Below are positions 54,460 to 61,086 of a stretch of DNA of 64,000 bases, piece by piece. A program made the position numbers and the translations under genes. Each line of letters begins with the position of its first letter. The first letter of the stretch is position 1. The stretch covers positions 2,542,001 to 2,606,000 of the forward strand of contig NZ_CP040442.1 in assembly GCF_015191005.1 (NCBI RefSeq). Direction: 5' to 3'. The notes under the pieces were generated by a model that saw nothing but the letters and a program-made list of their open reading frames with translations, made no database searches and was not told the origin of the DNA. This DNA is from Kaistella flava (ex Peng et al. 2021) (lineage in GTDB: Bacteria; Bacteroidota; Bacteroidia; Flavobacteriales; Weeksellaceae).

Positions 54460-55461
54460 ATGTCCGAAATTAAAAATAGTCCCAAAACCAACTTCACTTT
54501 CCAAAGAAATGTCGCTATCGTTGGTATTATTCTTTTCTTAGGGAAATTATTGGCGTGGCATTTCACCAACTCAGATGCCGTCTTTTCTGACGCTATGGAA
54601 AGTATCGTGAATATCATCGCCGCTTTCATGGGATTATATTCTCTTTATCTGGCTGCAAAGCCGAAAGATGTCGATCATCCTTACGGACACGGAAAGGTCG
54701 AATTTGTAACTTCTGGTGTAGAAGGTGCCTTGATTATTTTCGCGGGCGTAATTATCATTGTTCAATCCGTTAACTCACTTTTACAAGGGAATATTCCGAA
54801 GCAATTGGATTGGGGAATTTGGATCGTCGCTGCAACTGCGGTTATCAATTATTTAATGGGACACATTTCTACCAAGAAAGGTATTCAAGAAAATTCTCTT
54901 GTTTTGCAAAGTTCTGGTAAACATTTAAAAAGCGACACTTTTACTACGATCGGAGTTGTCGTAAGTTTAATATTAGTTCAACTCACTAAATTATATTGGA
55001 TCGACGCTGTAGTCGCCCTACTCTTTGGTAGCTACATCATGTTTGTTGGTTACAAAATTATTCGAAAATCGTTAAGTGGAATAATGGACGAAGCCGATTT
55101 AGGAATGCTTCAAGAAATAGCAAAACTCCTGAACGAGAACAGAAAACGCCAATGGATGGATGTTCACAATATGCGAATTCAGCAACATGGCAGCGGACTT
55201 CATATCGACGCCCATTTAACTTTACCTTGGTATTACGAACTACGGAAAGCCCACAATGAAATGGAAGAGGTCTATAAACTTATTGCTCAAAATACCGATA
55301 GAACGATTGAGTTCAATTTTCATTTAGATGACTGCAAACCTACTTCTTGCGAAATTTGTGAATTATGGGAATGTCCGGTAAGACAAAGACCATTCGTTAA
55401 AAAAATAGAATGGAACGCGAAAACTATCGCTCAGGAAGGAAAACATTCTGTTGATGATTAA
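54460..55461 (+). CDS. Cation diffusion facilitator (CDF) metal exporter
   Basis: The protein has 333 residues from the ATG at 54460; the longer frame from GTG 54400 begins inside the asd terminator. Six membrane helices fit the CDF fold. SDAVFSDAMESIVNI carries the helix 2 metal ligands and LKSDTFTTIGVVVSLIL those of helix 5. HPYGHGKVEF is the conserved loop. The cytoplasmic C-terminal domain has GLHIDAHLTLPW, then an unusual cysteine-rich end, CKPTSCEICELWECP. It probably exports Zn, Fe or Mn using the proton gradient. Confidence 0.9.
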   Translation: MSEIKNSPKTNFTFQRNVAIVGIILFLGKLLAWHFTNSDAVFSDAMESIVNIIAAFMGLYSLYLAAKPKDVDHPYGHGKVEFVTSGVEGALIIFAGVIIIVQSVNSLLQGNIPKQLDWGIWIVAATAVINYLMGHISTKKGIQENSLVLQSSGKHLKSDTFTTIGVVVSLILVQLTKLYWIDAVVALLFGSYIMFVGYKIIRKSLSGIMDEADLGMLQEIAKLLNENRKRQWMDVHNMRIQQHGSGLHIDAHLTLPWYYELRKAHNEMEEVYKLIAQNTDRTIEFNFHLDDCKPTSCEICELWECPVRQRPFVKKIEWNAKTIAQEGKHSVDD

Positions 55462-55518
55462 AAACTATTTGATTAAACACAAATAGCACAAATGAATTCA
55501 CTGATAAAACTATTCAGA

Positions 55519-55590
55519 TTTTACCATTAAGAATTCGATTTAGGAATTAAGTGCGTAAGCTTTACTTTCAAAATTGAAGAATGCTAAAAC
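55519..55590 (+). repeat. Degenerate copy of the TTAAG-rich intergenic repeat
   Basis: TTTTACCATTAAG at 55519 is followed by GGAATTAAG and then a short palindrome TTCAA-AA-TTGAA, the same order as in the 44813 copies but more degraded. Just before it, AACACAAATAGCACAAATGAATTCACTG-like sequence (about 55478-55502, read in part) resembles other intergenic motifs of this genome. The 55462-55656 gap has no gene. Confidence 0.5.
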
Positions 55591-55656
55591 TAATGTAAAC
55601 TTTGCGTTTAACTAAAACTAATCCGGCTAATGTGTTTAAAAAAAAGCACACAGACT

Positions 55657-56088
55657 TTAAACTTTTTGAATATGCTGGCGATAATAAAACAAAGGAATAA
55701 TCAACAATAAAATCAAAGGTTGAATGACAAATCTCCTCATGTAAAAAGAGAAAAGATAACCGATTTCGAACTTGGTGTGAATACAATAAAGATAGATCGG
55801 AAAGGTGATTACAAAAACAATCAATATTAAAATTATTGCTTGCAAAGTCCACTGTTTATTTTTAAAAATCAAAGAAACTACCGCAGCTGATAAAAGTAAA
55901 TTTAATCCAAATCGGAAAAGATAATTCAGAATTAAAGGAAGCCAGTTAAAATCTGGAAACGACGCATGTTTATTCGCCAAATGAAAAAACTCCTGAAAAG
56001 GATCATAAAAAATTTCGCTTTCAACAACTCTTACGGCAATCAAACCAAAAACTGCAACTGCGACCAACAACCACTTAAGCACTTTCAT
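55657..56088 (-). CDS. Exosortase F-associated membrane protein
   Basis: This 143-residue protein has four hydrophobic helices (about 3-20, 48-68, 82-104, 115-135). VVESEIFYDPFQEFFH lies in the first periplasmic loop, and the C-terminal MRRFVIQPLILLLIIPLFYY is typical of the XrtF partner family. It overlaps xrtF by 14 nt in the same direction, which is the conserved arrangement of the pair. Its function is not known beyond co-occurrence with XrtF. Confidence 0.85.
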   Translation of the reverse strand: MKVLKWLLVAVAVFGLIAVRVVESEIFYDPFQEFFHLANKHASFPDFNWLPLILNYLFRFGLNLLLSAAVVSLIFKNKQWTLQAIILILIVFVITFPIYLYCIHTKFEIGYLFSFYMRRFVIQPLILLLIIPLFYYRQHIQKV

Positions 56089-56617
56089 GTTTGGGTTCTT
56101 TTAAGGCATAAAATTTAATCCAGATCAACCAAAGCAAAACAACACTTCCGTAGATAATTGCCGGGAATAAATAATCGTGTCCCATTTTAGAATATTGCGG
56201 ATGTTCAACAATTAAAATATTCAAACCAACAATACGCAAAACGTTCATTATGTGAAGAGCAATAATTCCTAAAGCTCCGAAAACGAATGTTTTAAAACCC
56301 TCAAAAAAAGCAAAGACGAAGGCTAAAAATAAAATCATGACGGAAATGGCGTTACAACCTTCGACCATACGAGAAACATATTTGCCACTCACAAAAAACC
56401 AAGTGGTTTCATCTTGCGGTTTCCCTTCGACCATTTTCGAAGGATAGCCCAATAGATTTTGTATAAAATCAACCTGCGTCATCAACCAAGTTGAAAATGA
56501 ATCTAATCCAGAATTTTTGAATCCATTTAAATAAAACTGGTAGCCCAAAACCAACACCACATATAAAATGATGAAACGTAGAAGAATTTTCAGAACCGGC
56601 TTGAAATCGTTGAACAT
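56075..56617 (-). CDS. xrtF: Exosortase family protein XrtF
   Basis: The protein has 180 residues from the ATG at 56617. Longer starts at 56644 and 56689 are possible, but an exact TATATTTG box lies 5 nt before 56617, inside the extended frame. Exosortase catalytic residues are visible: Cys in VEGCNAISVMILFLAF, Arg in NVLRIVGLNILI and His in GHDYLFPAIIYG. Several membrane helices surround them. Exosortases are cysteine proteases or transpeptidases that process C-terminal sorting signals on secreted proteins. No obvious PEP-CTERM-like substrate is encoded in this window. Confidence 0.88.
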   Translation of the reverse strand: MFNDFKPVLKILLRFIILYVVLVLGYQFYLNGFKNSGLDSFSTWLMTQVDFIQNLLGYPSKMVEGKPQDETTWFFVSGKYVSRMVEGCNAISVMILFLAFVFAFFEGFKTFVFGALGIIALHIMNVLRIVGLNILIVEHPQYSKMGHDYLFPAIIYGSVVLLWLIWIKFYALKEPKHESA

Positions 56618-56622
56618 AACAG

Positions 56623-56630
56623 CAAATATA
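56623..56630 (-). promoter_or_regulatory. -7 promoter box 5 nt before the proposed xrtF start
   Basis: TATATTTG on the minus strand matches TAnnTTTG exactly and decides the start at 56617. Confidence 0.55.
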
Positions 56631-56655
56631 GTCTTTTCTGACATACGTTTTTCCT

Positions 56656-56663
56656 TATCTTTG
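56656..56663 (+). promoter_or_regulatory. -7 promoter box 7 nt before the AmgK-like gene
   Basis: TATCTTTG matches TAnnTTTG exactly, 7 nt before the ATG at 56671, facing away from the xrtF box. Confidence 0.55.
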
Positions 56664-56670
56664 TAAAAGT

Positions 56671-57696
56671 ATGACTGATCAAAAAGCAAAAGATTTTTTC
56701 GAAAAATATACCGGAAAAGCCGCTCAAGAATTTTTTACATTGGCCCAAAGTGGTTCTGCAAGAGTTAATTATGTAGGTGAAAGTTCCGGCGTGAAATACA
56801 TCATTACTTTCAACGAGAACATTCGTGAAAACGAAAGCTTTTATTATTTCTCTGACCTATTTTCTGAATTAAAAGTGAATGCGCCAAAAGTGTTGAAAAT
56901 TTCTGAAGACCGCAGTTTATACATTCAGGAATTTCTTGGTAAACAAACTTTATCTGAAGTCATCGAAAAAGAAGGCTTGACAGAAAGAGTAAAAACTTTG
57001 GTTAAAAAAACGCTTCAACAACTCGCCGAAGTTCAAATCAAAACAGAAAATAAAATTGATTATTCAAAAACCTTTGAATATGAAAACTACAATGATTTAC
57101 CGATTACCAGTGATTTATTTTATTTTAAAAGTTTCATTGCCGATGTTTTGGAAATCTCTTATCACAAATCTTCACTATTATTAGAATTTAAGAAACTGGT
57201 TTCCAAAATAGAAAACTTGGATCCGACAGGAATTATGATGCGCGACTTTCAGGCGAGAAACATAATGGTCAATCATCAAGATGAAATCTTCTTTATTGAT
57301 TACCAATCTGCCATGAAAGGGCCATTAATTTACGATGTCATTTCTTTTCTATTTCAGGCTAAAGCTAATTTTCCAACTGATTTTAAAAATGAAATGCAGG
57401 ATTATTATTTCTCCTTGTGGAATGATGAAAAAGCAACTCAACTAAGAAATACGGTAAAGCCGATTCAGTTGATTCGTTTCCTACAAGTTTTGGGAGCGTA
57501 TGGTTTCCGTGGACTGATTCAAAGGAAACAACATTTTATATCGAGCATCGATAAAGGAATTGAAAACCTGTATCAATTTTCAAATTCGTGGGAAGAAATG
57601 GATGAATATCCTGAGTTGAAAAACCTGATTGAAAAATTAAATTCTGTTGAGATTAAACAGAAAATTGGAATGATCATTCGAATGGATAAAAAATAA
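56671..57696 (+). CDS. amgK: AmgK-like amino-sugar 1-kinase (APH-fold phosphotransferase, COG3178 type)
   Basis: This 341-residue protein has the aminoglycoside phosphotransferase fold. The N-lobe has YIITFNENIRENESFYYFSDLF, and YIQEFLGKQTLSEVI is the hinge. The catalytic loop GIMMRDFQARNIMV carries the Asp and Asn near residues 192-197, and the metal loop is FFIDYQSAMKGPLIYDVISFLF. The QSAMKGPxxYD form is that of COG3178, which includes AmgK, the anomeric kinase for MurNAc and GlcNAc in cell-wall recycling. A MurU-like gene downstream supports this. Substrate specificity itself is inferred. Confidence 0.82.
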   Translation: MTDQKAKDFFEKYTGKAAQEFFTLAQSGSARVNYVGESSGVKYIITFNENIRENESFYYFSDLFSELKVNAPKVLKISEDRSLYIQEFLGKQTLSEVIEKEGLTERVKTLVKKTLQQLAEVQIKTENKIDYSKTFEYENYNDLPITSDLFYFKSFIADVLEISYHKSSLLLEFKKLVSKIENLDPTGIMMRDFQARNIMVNHQDEIFFIDYQSAMKGPLIYDVISFLFQAKANFPTDFKNEMQDYYFSLWNDEKATQLRNTVKPIQLIRFLQVLGAYGFRGLIQRKQHFISSIDKGIENLYQFSNSWEEMDEYPELKNLIEKLNSVEIKQKIGMIIRMDKK

Positions 57697-57700
57697 AAAA

Positions 57701-57763
57701 TTTTACCATTAAGATTTTAGTGAAGGAATTAAGAGAATTAAGTTTTTTTCATTCGAAAAAAAA
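57701..57763 (+). repeat. TTAAG-rich repeat, left flank of the GxxExxY gene
   Basis: TTTTACCATTAAG, GGAATTAAG and GAATTAAG (57701-57742) are followed by an A/T palindrome TTTTTTTC-ATTC-GAAAAAAA (57743-57762). The order matches the 44813 repeat but the palindrome sequence differs. It lies between the AmgK-like stop and the GxxExxY start and faces the inverted copy at 58226-58290. Confidence 0.65.
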
Positions 57764-57785
57764 TAGGAACTAAAAACAAAATGAG

Positions 57786-58193
57786 ATGATGACAAAAAAA
57801 GAGGTGACTCAATTATCTTATGAAATAATAGGATTAGCGATTAAAGTTCACAAGAATCTTGGTCCAGGATTATTAGAAAGTATTTATGAAGAATGTTTAA
57901 AATATGAATTGCTCAAAAATGGATATGAGGTAAAGCAGCAATTTATAGTTCCCATTATTTACGAAGGACTAGAAATGAAGACAAGATTGGTGGCGGATTT
58001 ATTGGTAAATGATTGCATTGTAATAGAACTTAAAGCACAGGAAGAAACCTTGCCAGTACATGAAGCACAACTACTGACCTACATGAAAGTTTTGAAAAAA
58101 CCTCAAGGATTGCTAATTAACTTCTTCACAACAAATATCACCAAATCATTAAAGCCATTAGTAAATGAGTACTTCACCCAACTTCCCGACTAA
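57786..58193 (+). CDS. GxxExxY-family protein (PD-(D/E)XK nuclease-like)
   Basis: This 135-residue protein has the name-giving motif GLLESIY at about 28-34 in VHKNLGPGLLESIYEECLKYEL. A PD-(D/E)XK-like core follows: LVADLLVNDCIVIELKAQEETLPVHEAQLLTYM, with Asp near 73 and the ExK pair near 82-84. The family is common and often multi-copy in Bacteroidota; a biological role is not established. Here it interrupts the AmgK-RapZ-MurU row and is bounded by inverted repeats, suggesting recent insertion. Start: ATG at 57786 or the adjacent ATG at 57789. Confidence 0.88.
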   Translation: MMTKKEVTQLSYEIIGLAIKVHKNLGPGLLESIYEECLKYELLKNGYEVKQQFIVPIIYEGLEMKTRLVADLLVNDCIVIELKAQEETLPVHEAQLLTYMKVLKKPQGLLINFFTTNITKSLKPLVNEYFTQLPD

Positions 58194-58225
58194 TACTTTA
58201 ATTACAGAAAGAATTTACAGTCAAC

Positions 58226-58290
58226 ATTTTTGACTTGTCAAAAATAACTTAATGACCTTAACCTCTTAATCAAACCTTAATGGTTAAATT
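58226..58290 (-). repeat. TTAAG-rich repeat, inverted copy at the right flank of the GxxExxY gene
   Basis: Read on the minus strand this has TTTAACCATTAAGG, GATTAAGAGGTTAAGG and CATTAAGTTATTTTTG, very close to the 44813 copies. The palindrome ATTTTTGAC-AA-GTCAAAAAT follows. Compared with ATTTTTGAT-AA-ATCAAAAAT in the tandem copies, both sides of one base pair have changed, so pairing is kept. Confidence 0.8.
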
Positions 58291-58328
58291 GCGGATGGTC
58301 GCATTTAATCTTAAATCGAAAAATATAA

Positions 58329-58739
58329 ATGAGTTTAACAATAGAAATACACAGTTTCTCCTACAAAAAAGGAGGAATACCAAAAGATAATTCAGGTAAC
58401 GGTGGCGGTTTCGCTTTTGATTGCCGCGGAATTTTAAATCCAGGAAGAGTTGAAGAATATAAAGTTCAAACCGGTTGCGATATCGGCGTACAGAATTATT
58501 TAGAAGCAAAAACCGAAATGCCTAAATTCTTAGAATTGGTTAAAAATATCGTCTCCATTAATATCGATAATTATATTGGTAGAGATTTTGATCATCTTCA
58601 AATCAATTTTGGTTGCACTGGCGGACAACACCGTTCGGTTTATGCAGCAGAAAAAACAGCTGCATTTATTCGCGAGAAATATCCTCAAACTACTGTTACA
58701 CTAAATCACGATGAGCAACCTCAACTTAATCATAAGTAA
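58329..58739 (+). CDS. Free-standing RapZ C-terminal domain protein
   Basis: The protein has 136 residues. MSLTIEIHSFSYKKGGIPKD, GGFAFDCRGILNPGR, KTEMPKFLELV and INFGCTGGQHRSVYAAEKTAAFI match the C-terminal half of RapZ (YvcJ); the N-terminal Walker ATPase half is absent. In E. coli this domain binds glucosamine-6-phosphate and acts with the GlmZ/GlmY small RNAs. Here it lies between an AmgK-like kinase and a MurU-like transferase, so sensing or handling of an amino-sugar phosphate is a reasonable inference. Confidence 0.87.
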   Translation: MSLTIEIHSFSYKKGGIPKDNSGNGGGFAFDCRGILNPGRVEEYKVQTGCDIGVQNYLEAKTEMPKFLELVKNIVSINIDNYIGRDFDHLQINFGCTGGQHRSVYAAEKTAAFIREKYPQTTVTLNHDEQPQLNHK

Positions 58740-58750
58740 TAAATAATAGG

Positions 58751-58800
58751 TAATGAGCAATTGTTATATTATTTCATTACCGATTACTAATTGCTCATTA
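58751..58800. repeat. 12-bp perfect inverted repeat between the RapZ-C and MurU-like genes
   Basis: TAATGAGCAATT (58751-58762) and AATTGCTCATTA (58789-58800) are separated by 26 nt, and the second arm ends 11 nt before the ATG at 58812. No U-run follows, so it is not a standard terminator; it could fold over the start region of the next gene or be a small repetitive element. Confidence 0.6.
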
Positions 58801-58811
58801 TTTATAAAATT

Positions 58812-59525
58812 ATGAAAGCATTAATTTTCGCAGCAGGAAAAGGAACTCGGCTAAAACCTTTTACCGATCATCATCCAAAAGCTTTGGCTCTGGTTAATGA
58901 AGTTCCTTTGTTAGAAAGAAATATCAAATATTTAAAGAGTTTCGGGATCAACGATTTCGTGATTAATATTCATCATTTTGGTGAACAGATTTCTGATTTT
59001 TTAAAAAGGAATGATAACTTCAATTGTAATATTGAATTGTCTGATGAGAAAGATCAGCTCTTAGAAACCGGTGGCGGATTAGTTTTTGCTAGAAAGCTCT
59101 TGGATCACGGTGAAGATTTTCTGATTATGAATGCAGATATTTTAACGGATTTAGATTTAAATTTTTTCATAGAATACCATCAAGAGAAAAAAGATTTTGC
59201 TACTTTAGCAGTCTCCGATAGAAAAAGCTCAAGGAAACTGCTCTTCAACCCAGAAATGATTTTGAAAGGATGGCTTAATGTGGAATCTGGTGAACAGCGA
59301 CTCGCAGAATTTAACAAAGGATTCAAACCTTTAGCTTTTAGCGGAATTCACTGTGTAAATCCAGAAATTTTCAACAAAATTAAAAGAACCGGAAAGTTTT
59401 CGATAATGGAGGAATATTTGGATTTGATGACTAACGAAAGTATTCATGGTTACGAACATTCAGCGACGATTATTGATGTCGGAAGACCAGAATCAGTAAT
59501 TGAAGCAGAACAATTTTTTAAATAA
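58812..59525 (+). CDS. murU: MurU-like sugar-1-phosphate nucleotidyltransferase
   Basis: The protein has 237 residues from the ATG at 58812; an in-frame TTG at 58791 lies in the inverted repeat and is unlikely. MKALIFAAGKGTRLKPFTDHHPKALALV is the nucleotide-binding start with the G-x-G-T-R signature. LLETGGGLVFARKLL and FLIMNADILTDLDLNFF are close to MurU, which makes UDP-MurNAc from MurNAc-1-phosphate and UTP. The AmgK-like gene upstream supports the cell-wall recycling reading. A glucose- or mannose-1-phosphate enzyme is the alternative. Confidence 0.83.
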   Translation: MKALIFAAGKGTRLKPFTDHHPKALALVNEVPLLERNIKYLKSFGINDFVINIHHFGEQISDFLKRNDNFNCNIELSDEKDQLLETGGGLVFARKLLDHGEDFLIMNADILTDLDLNFFIEYHQEKKDFATLAVSDRKSSRKLLFNPEMILKGWLNVESGEQRLAEFNKGFKPLAFSGIHCVNPEIFNKIKRTGKFSIMEEYLDLMTNESIHGYEHSATIIDVGRPESVIEAEQFFK

Positions 59526-59528
59526 ACG

Positions 59529-60287
59529 ATGAGCAAAATAGAAAGAGGAAAAGGAACGACTAAGATTATTACAGGCAATGAGTTTGAAATTGACCAGAAA
59601 GTTCAAAATTCCTTTAAAGAAAAAACCTGGGACGAAACCATTACCAAAGACAGTTGGATGGTTTTTAAAATCATGGCAGAATTTGTAGATGGTTATGAGA
59701 GAATGGCTAAAATAGGACCTTGCGTTTCTATTTTCGGTTCGGCTCGAATGAAAACGACAGATGCTTGCTACGAACTTGCTACCAATATTGCAGAAAAAAT
59801 TACAGAAATCGGTTTCGGAGTCATTACTGGCGGCGGTCCTGGAATTATGGAAGCCGGAAATAAAGGTGCCCGAAAAGGCGGTGGAAAATCAATTGGACTT
59901 AATATTGAATTGCCTTTTGAACAACATTTTAATCCTTATATCGACAAAGGATTGAGCATTGATTTCGATTACTTTTTTGTGCGGAAAGTTATTTTCGTAA
60001 AATATTCTCAGGGGTTTATCGTCATGCCCGGAGGTTTTGGGACACTTGATGAATTGATGGAAGCGATCACTTTAATCCAAACCAATAAAATCGGAAGATT
60101 TCCAATCGTTTTAGTCGGTTCTAAATTTTGGTCAGGCTTAATTGATTGGTTTAAAAATACCTTATTGGAAAATGGAATGATTGCTGAGGAAGATTTGAAT
60201 CTGTATCGAGTGGTAGACACGGCTGAGGACGCAGTTGCCCATATCAAGGCGTTTTACGATAAATATCAGGTCAACGTCAACTTCTAA
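59529..60287 (+). CDS. LOG-family protein (nucleotide phosphoribohydrolase-like)
   Basis: This 252-residue protein has CVSIFGSARMKTTDACYELA at about 65-84, GVITGGGPGIMEAGNKGA and the hallmark PGGFGTLDELMEAITLIQ near 160-175. These are the LOG/TIGR00730 signatures. Some members cleave cytokinin nucleotides or AMP to release the base and ribose phosphate. An N-terminal extension of about 60 residues precedes the core. It starts 3 nt after the MurU-like stop and is probably co-transcribed; a functional link is not obvious. Confidence 0.88.
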   Translation: MSKIERGKGTTKIITGNEFEIDQKVQNSFKEKTWDETITKDSWMVFKIMAEFVDGYERMAKIGPCVSIFGSARMKTTDACYELATNIAEKITEIGFGVITGGGPGIMEAGNKGARKGGGKSIGLNIELPFEQHFNPYIDKGLSIDFDYFFVRKVIFVKYSQGFIVMPGGFGTLDELMEAITLIQTNKIGRFPIVLVGSKFWSGLIDWFKNTLLENGMIAEEDLNLYRVVDTAEDAVAHIKAFYDKYQVNVNF

Positions 60288-60328
60288 TTGGCATCATATT
60301 TGAGAATATTCTTATACAAATTATTGAA

Positions 60329-60799
60329 ATGAAAAAATTTTTACATATTACTTGGATCTTTGCATTGATGCTCTTGCTGAGTTTTATGAAAGCAGACTTC
60401 TATTCATCAATGACCAAAGTAGATTATCTGGAAGCAAGTAAAACTTTAAAATTTACAACCAAACTAAACACTGCTCATATTTCTGACGCGATTAAAATCA
60501 ATCCAAATACAGCAGGTTTTGAAGCAGAAGTAAAAAGATACGTTAATAACAATTTTGATTTATACGTTAATGGAAGCTCGAAGAGTTTAACCTTTACCGG
60601 CAGTCAAGTGAATGGCGAATCAGTTTGGGTTTATTTCGAAGCAAATGGAATCTCTGACATCAGTACCATTCGAATTAAAAATACCATCCTATTAAGTTCT
60701 TTCCCGAAACAGTTCAACTTGGTTAATATCGCTTATAAAGGCAATCAGAAAACCATGAATTTCCAAAGAGGTAAAGAAGTGAATGAAGTTAGTTTTTAA
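60329..60799 (+). CDS. Secreted protein, probably DUF6702 family
   Basis: This 156-residue protein has a signal peptide (about 1-22, WIFALMLLLSFMKA). YSSMTKVDYLEASKTLKFTTKLNTAHISDAI and FDLYVNGSSKSLTF follow, a beta-rich layout like the DUF6702 proteins, which usually begin with HPFYVSVTEI after the signal; that His is not present here. The function of the family is unknown. It is 41 nt after the LOG gene and followed by a terminator, so it probably ends the amgK-to-LOG unit. Confidence 0.6.
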   Translation: MKKFLHITWIFALMLLLSFMKADFYSSMTKVDYLEASKTLKFTTKLNTAHISDAIKINPNTAGFEAEVKRYVNNNFDLYVNGSSKSLTFTGSQVNGESVWVYFEANGISDISTIRIKNTILLSSFPKQFNLVNIAYKGNQKTMNFQRGKEVNEVSF

Positions 60800-60820
60800 A
60801 AAAAACTATAATTAATAACA

Positions 60821-60856
60821 AAGAGTTTAAATCAAATTAAACTCTTTTTTTTTTTT
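60821..60856 (+). terminator. Rho-independent terminator after the DUF6702-like gene
   Basis: A 10-bp perfect stem AAGAGTTTAA/TTAAACTCTT (60821-60830, 60837-60846) with a 6-nt loop is followed by ten T. Confidence 0.88.
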
Positions 60857-61003
60857 CGAAGACACAAATGTTTTCACAAAGGATATTACAGTTATTTTTA
60901 ATTGTACGATACCAAGCAGTAGGTTTATATTTTGTAAACTTTTCAGCAGTATAATTTCACTTTTAAGAGAATTAAAACTTTGTGACTTTTGTGGTTAAAA
61001 AAC

Positions 61004-61036
61004 AAAATCCGTTTCAATCAATTTGAAACGGATTTT
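61004..61036 (-). terminator. Rho-independent terminator of the minus-strand Fe-S/NO group
   Basis: A 12-bp perfect stem AATCCGTTTCAA/TTGAAACGGATT (61006-61017, 61023-61034) with a 5-nt loop has T-rich sequence on both sides, so it may act in both directions. On the minus strand it lies about 50 nt after the stop at 61087. The rest of the 60857-61086 gap has no gene; it includes CTTTTGTGGTTAAAA, a motif also seen near 40750 and 40880. Confidence 0.85.
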
Positions 61037-61086
61037 TATTTGAAATACAATCAAGTATTTCGGTAACAATTATAAAAAACTAAGAA

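Noticed and set aside
56618..56689. Longer xrtF reading frame from 56689 or 56644
   Set aside because: It would include the xrtF -7 box, and the longest form also overlaps the divergent gene; kept as a possibility but not preferred.
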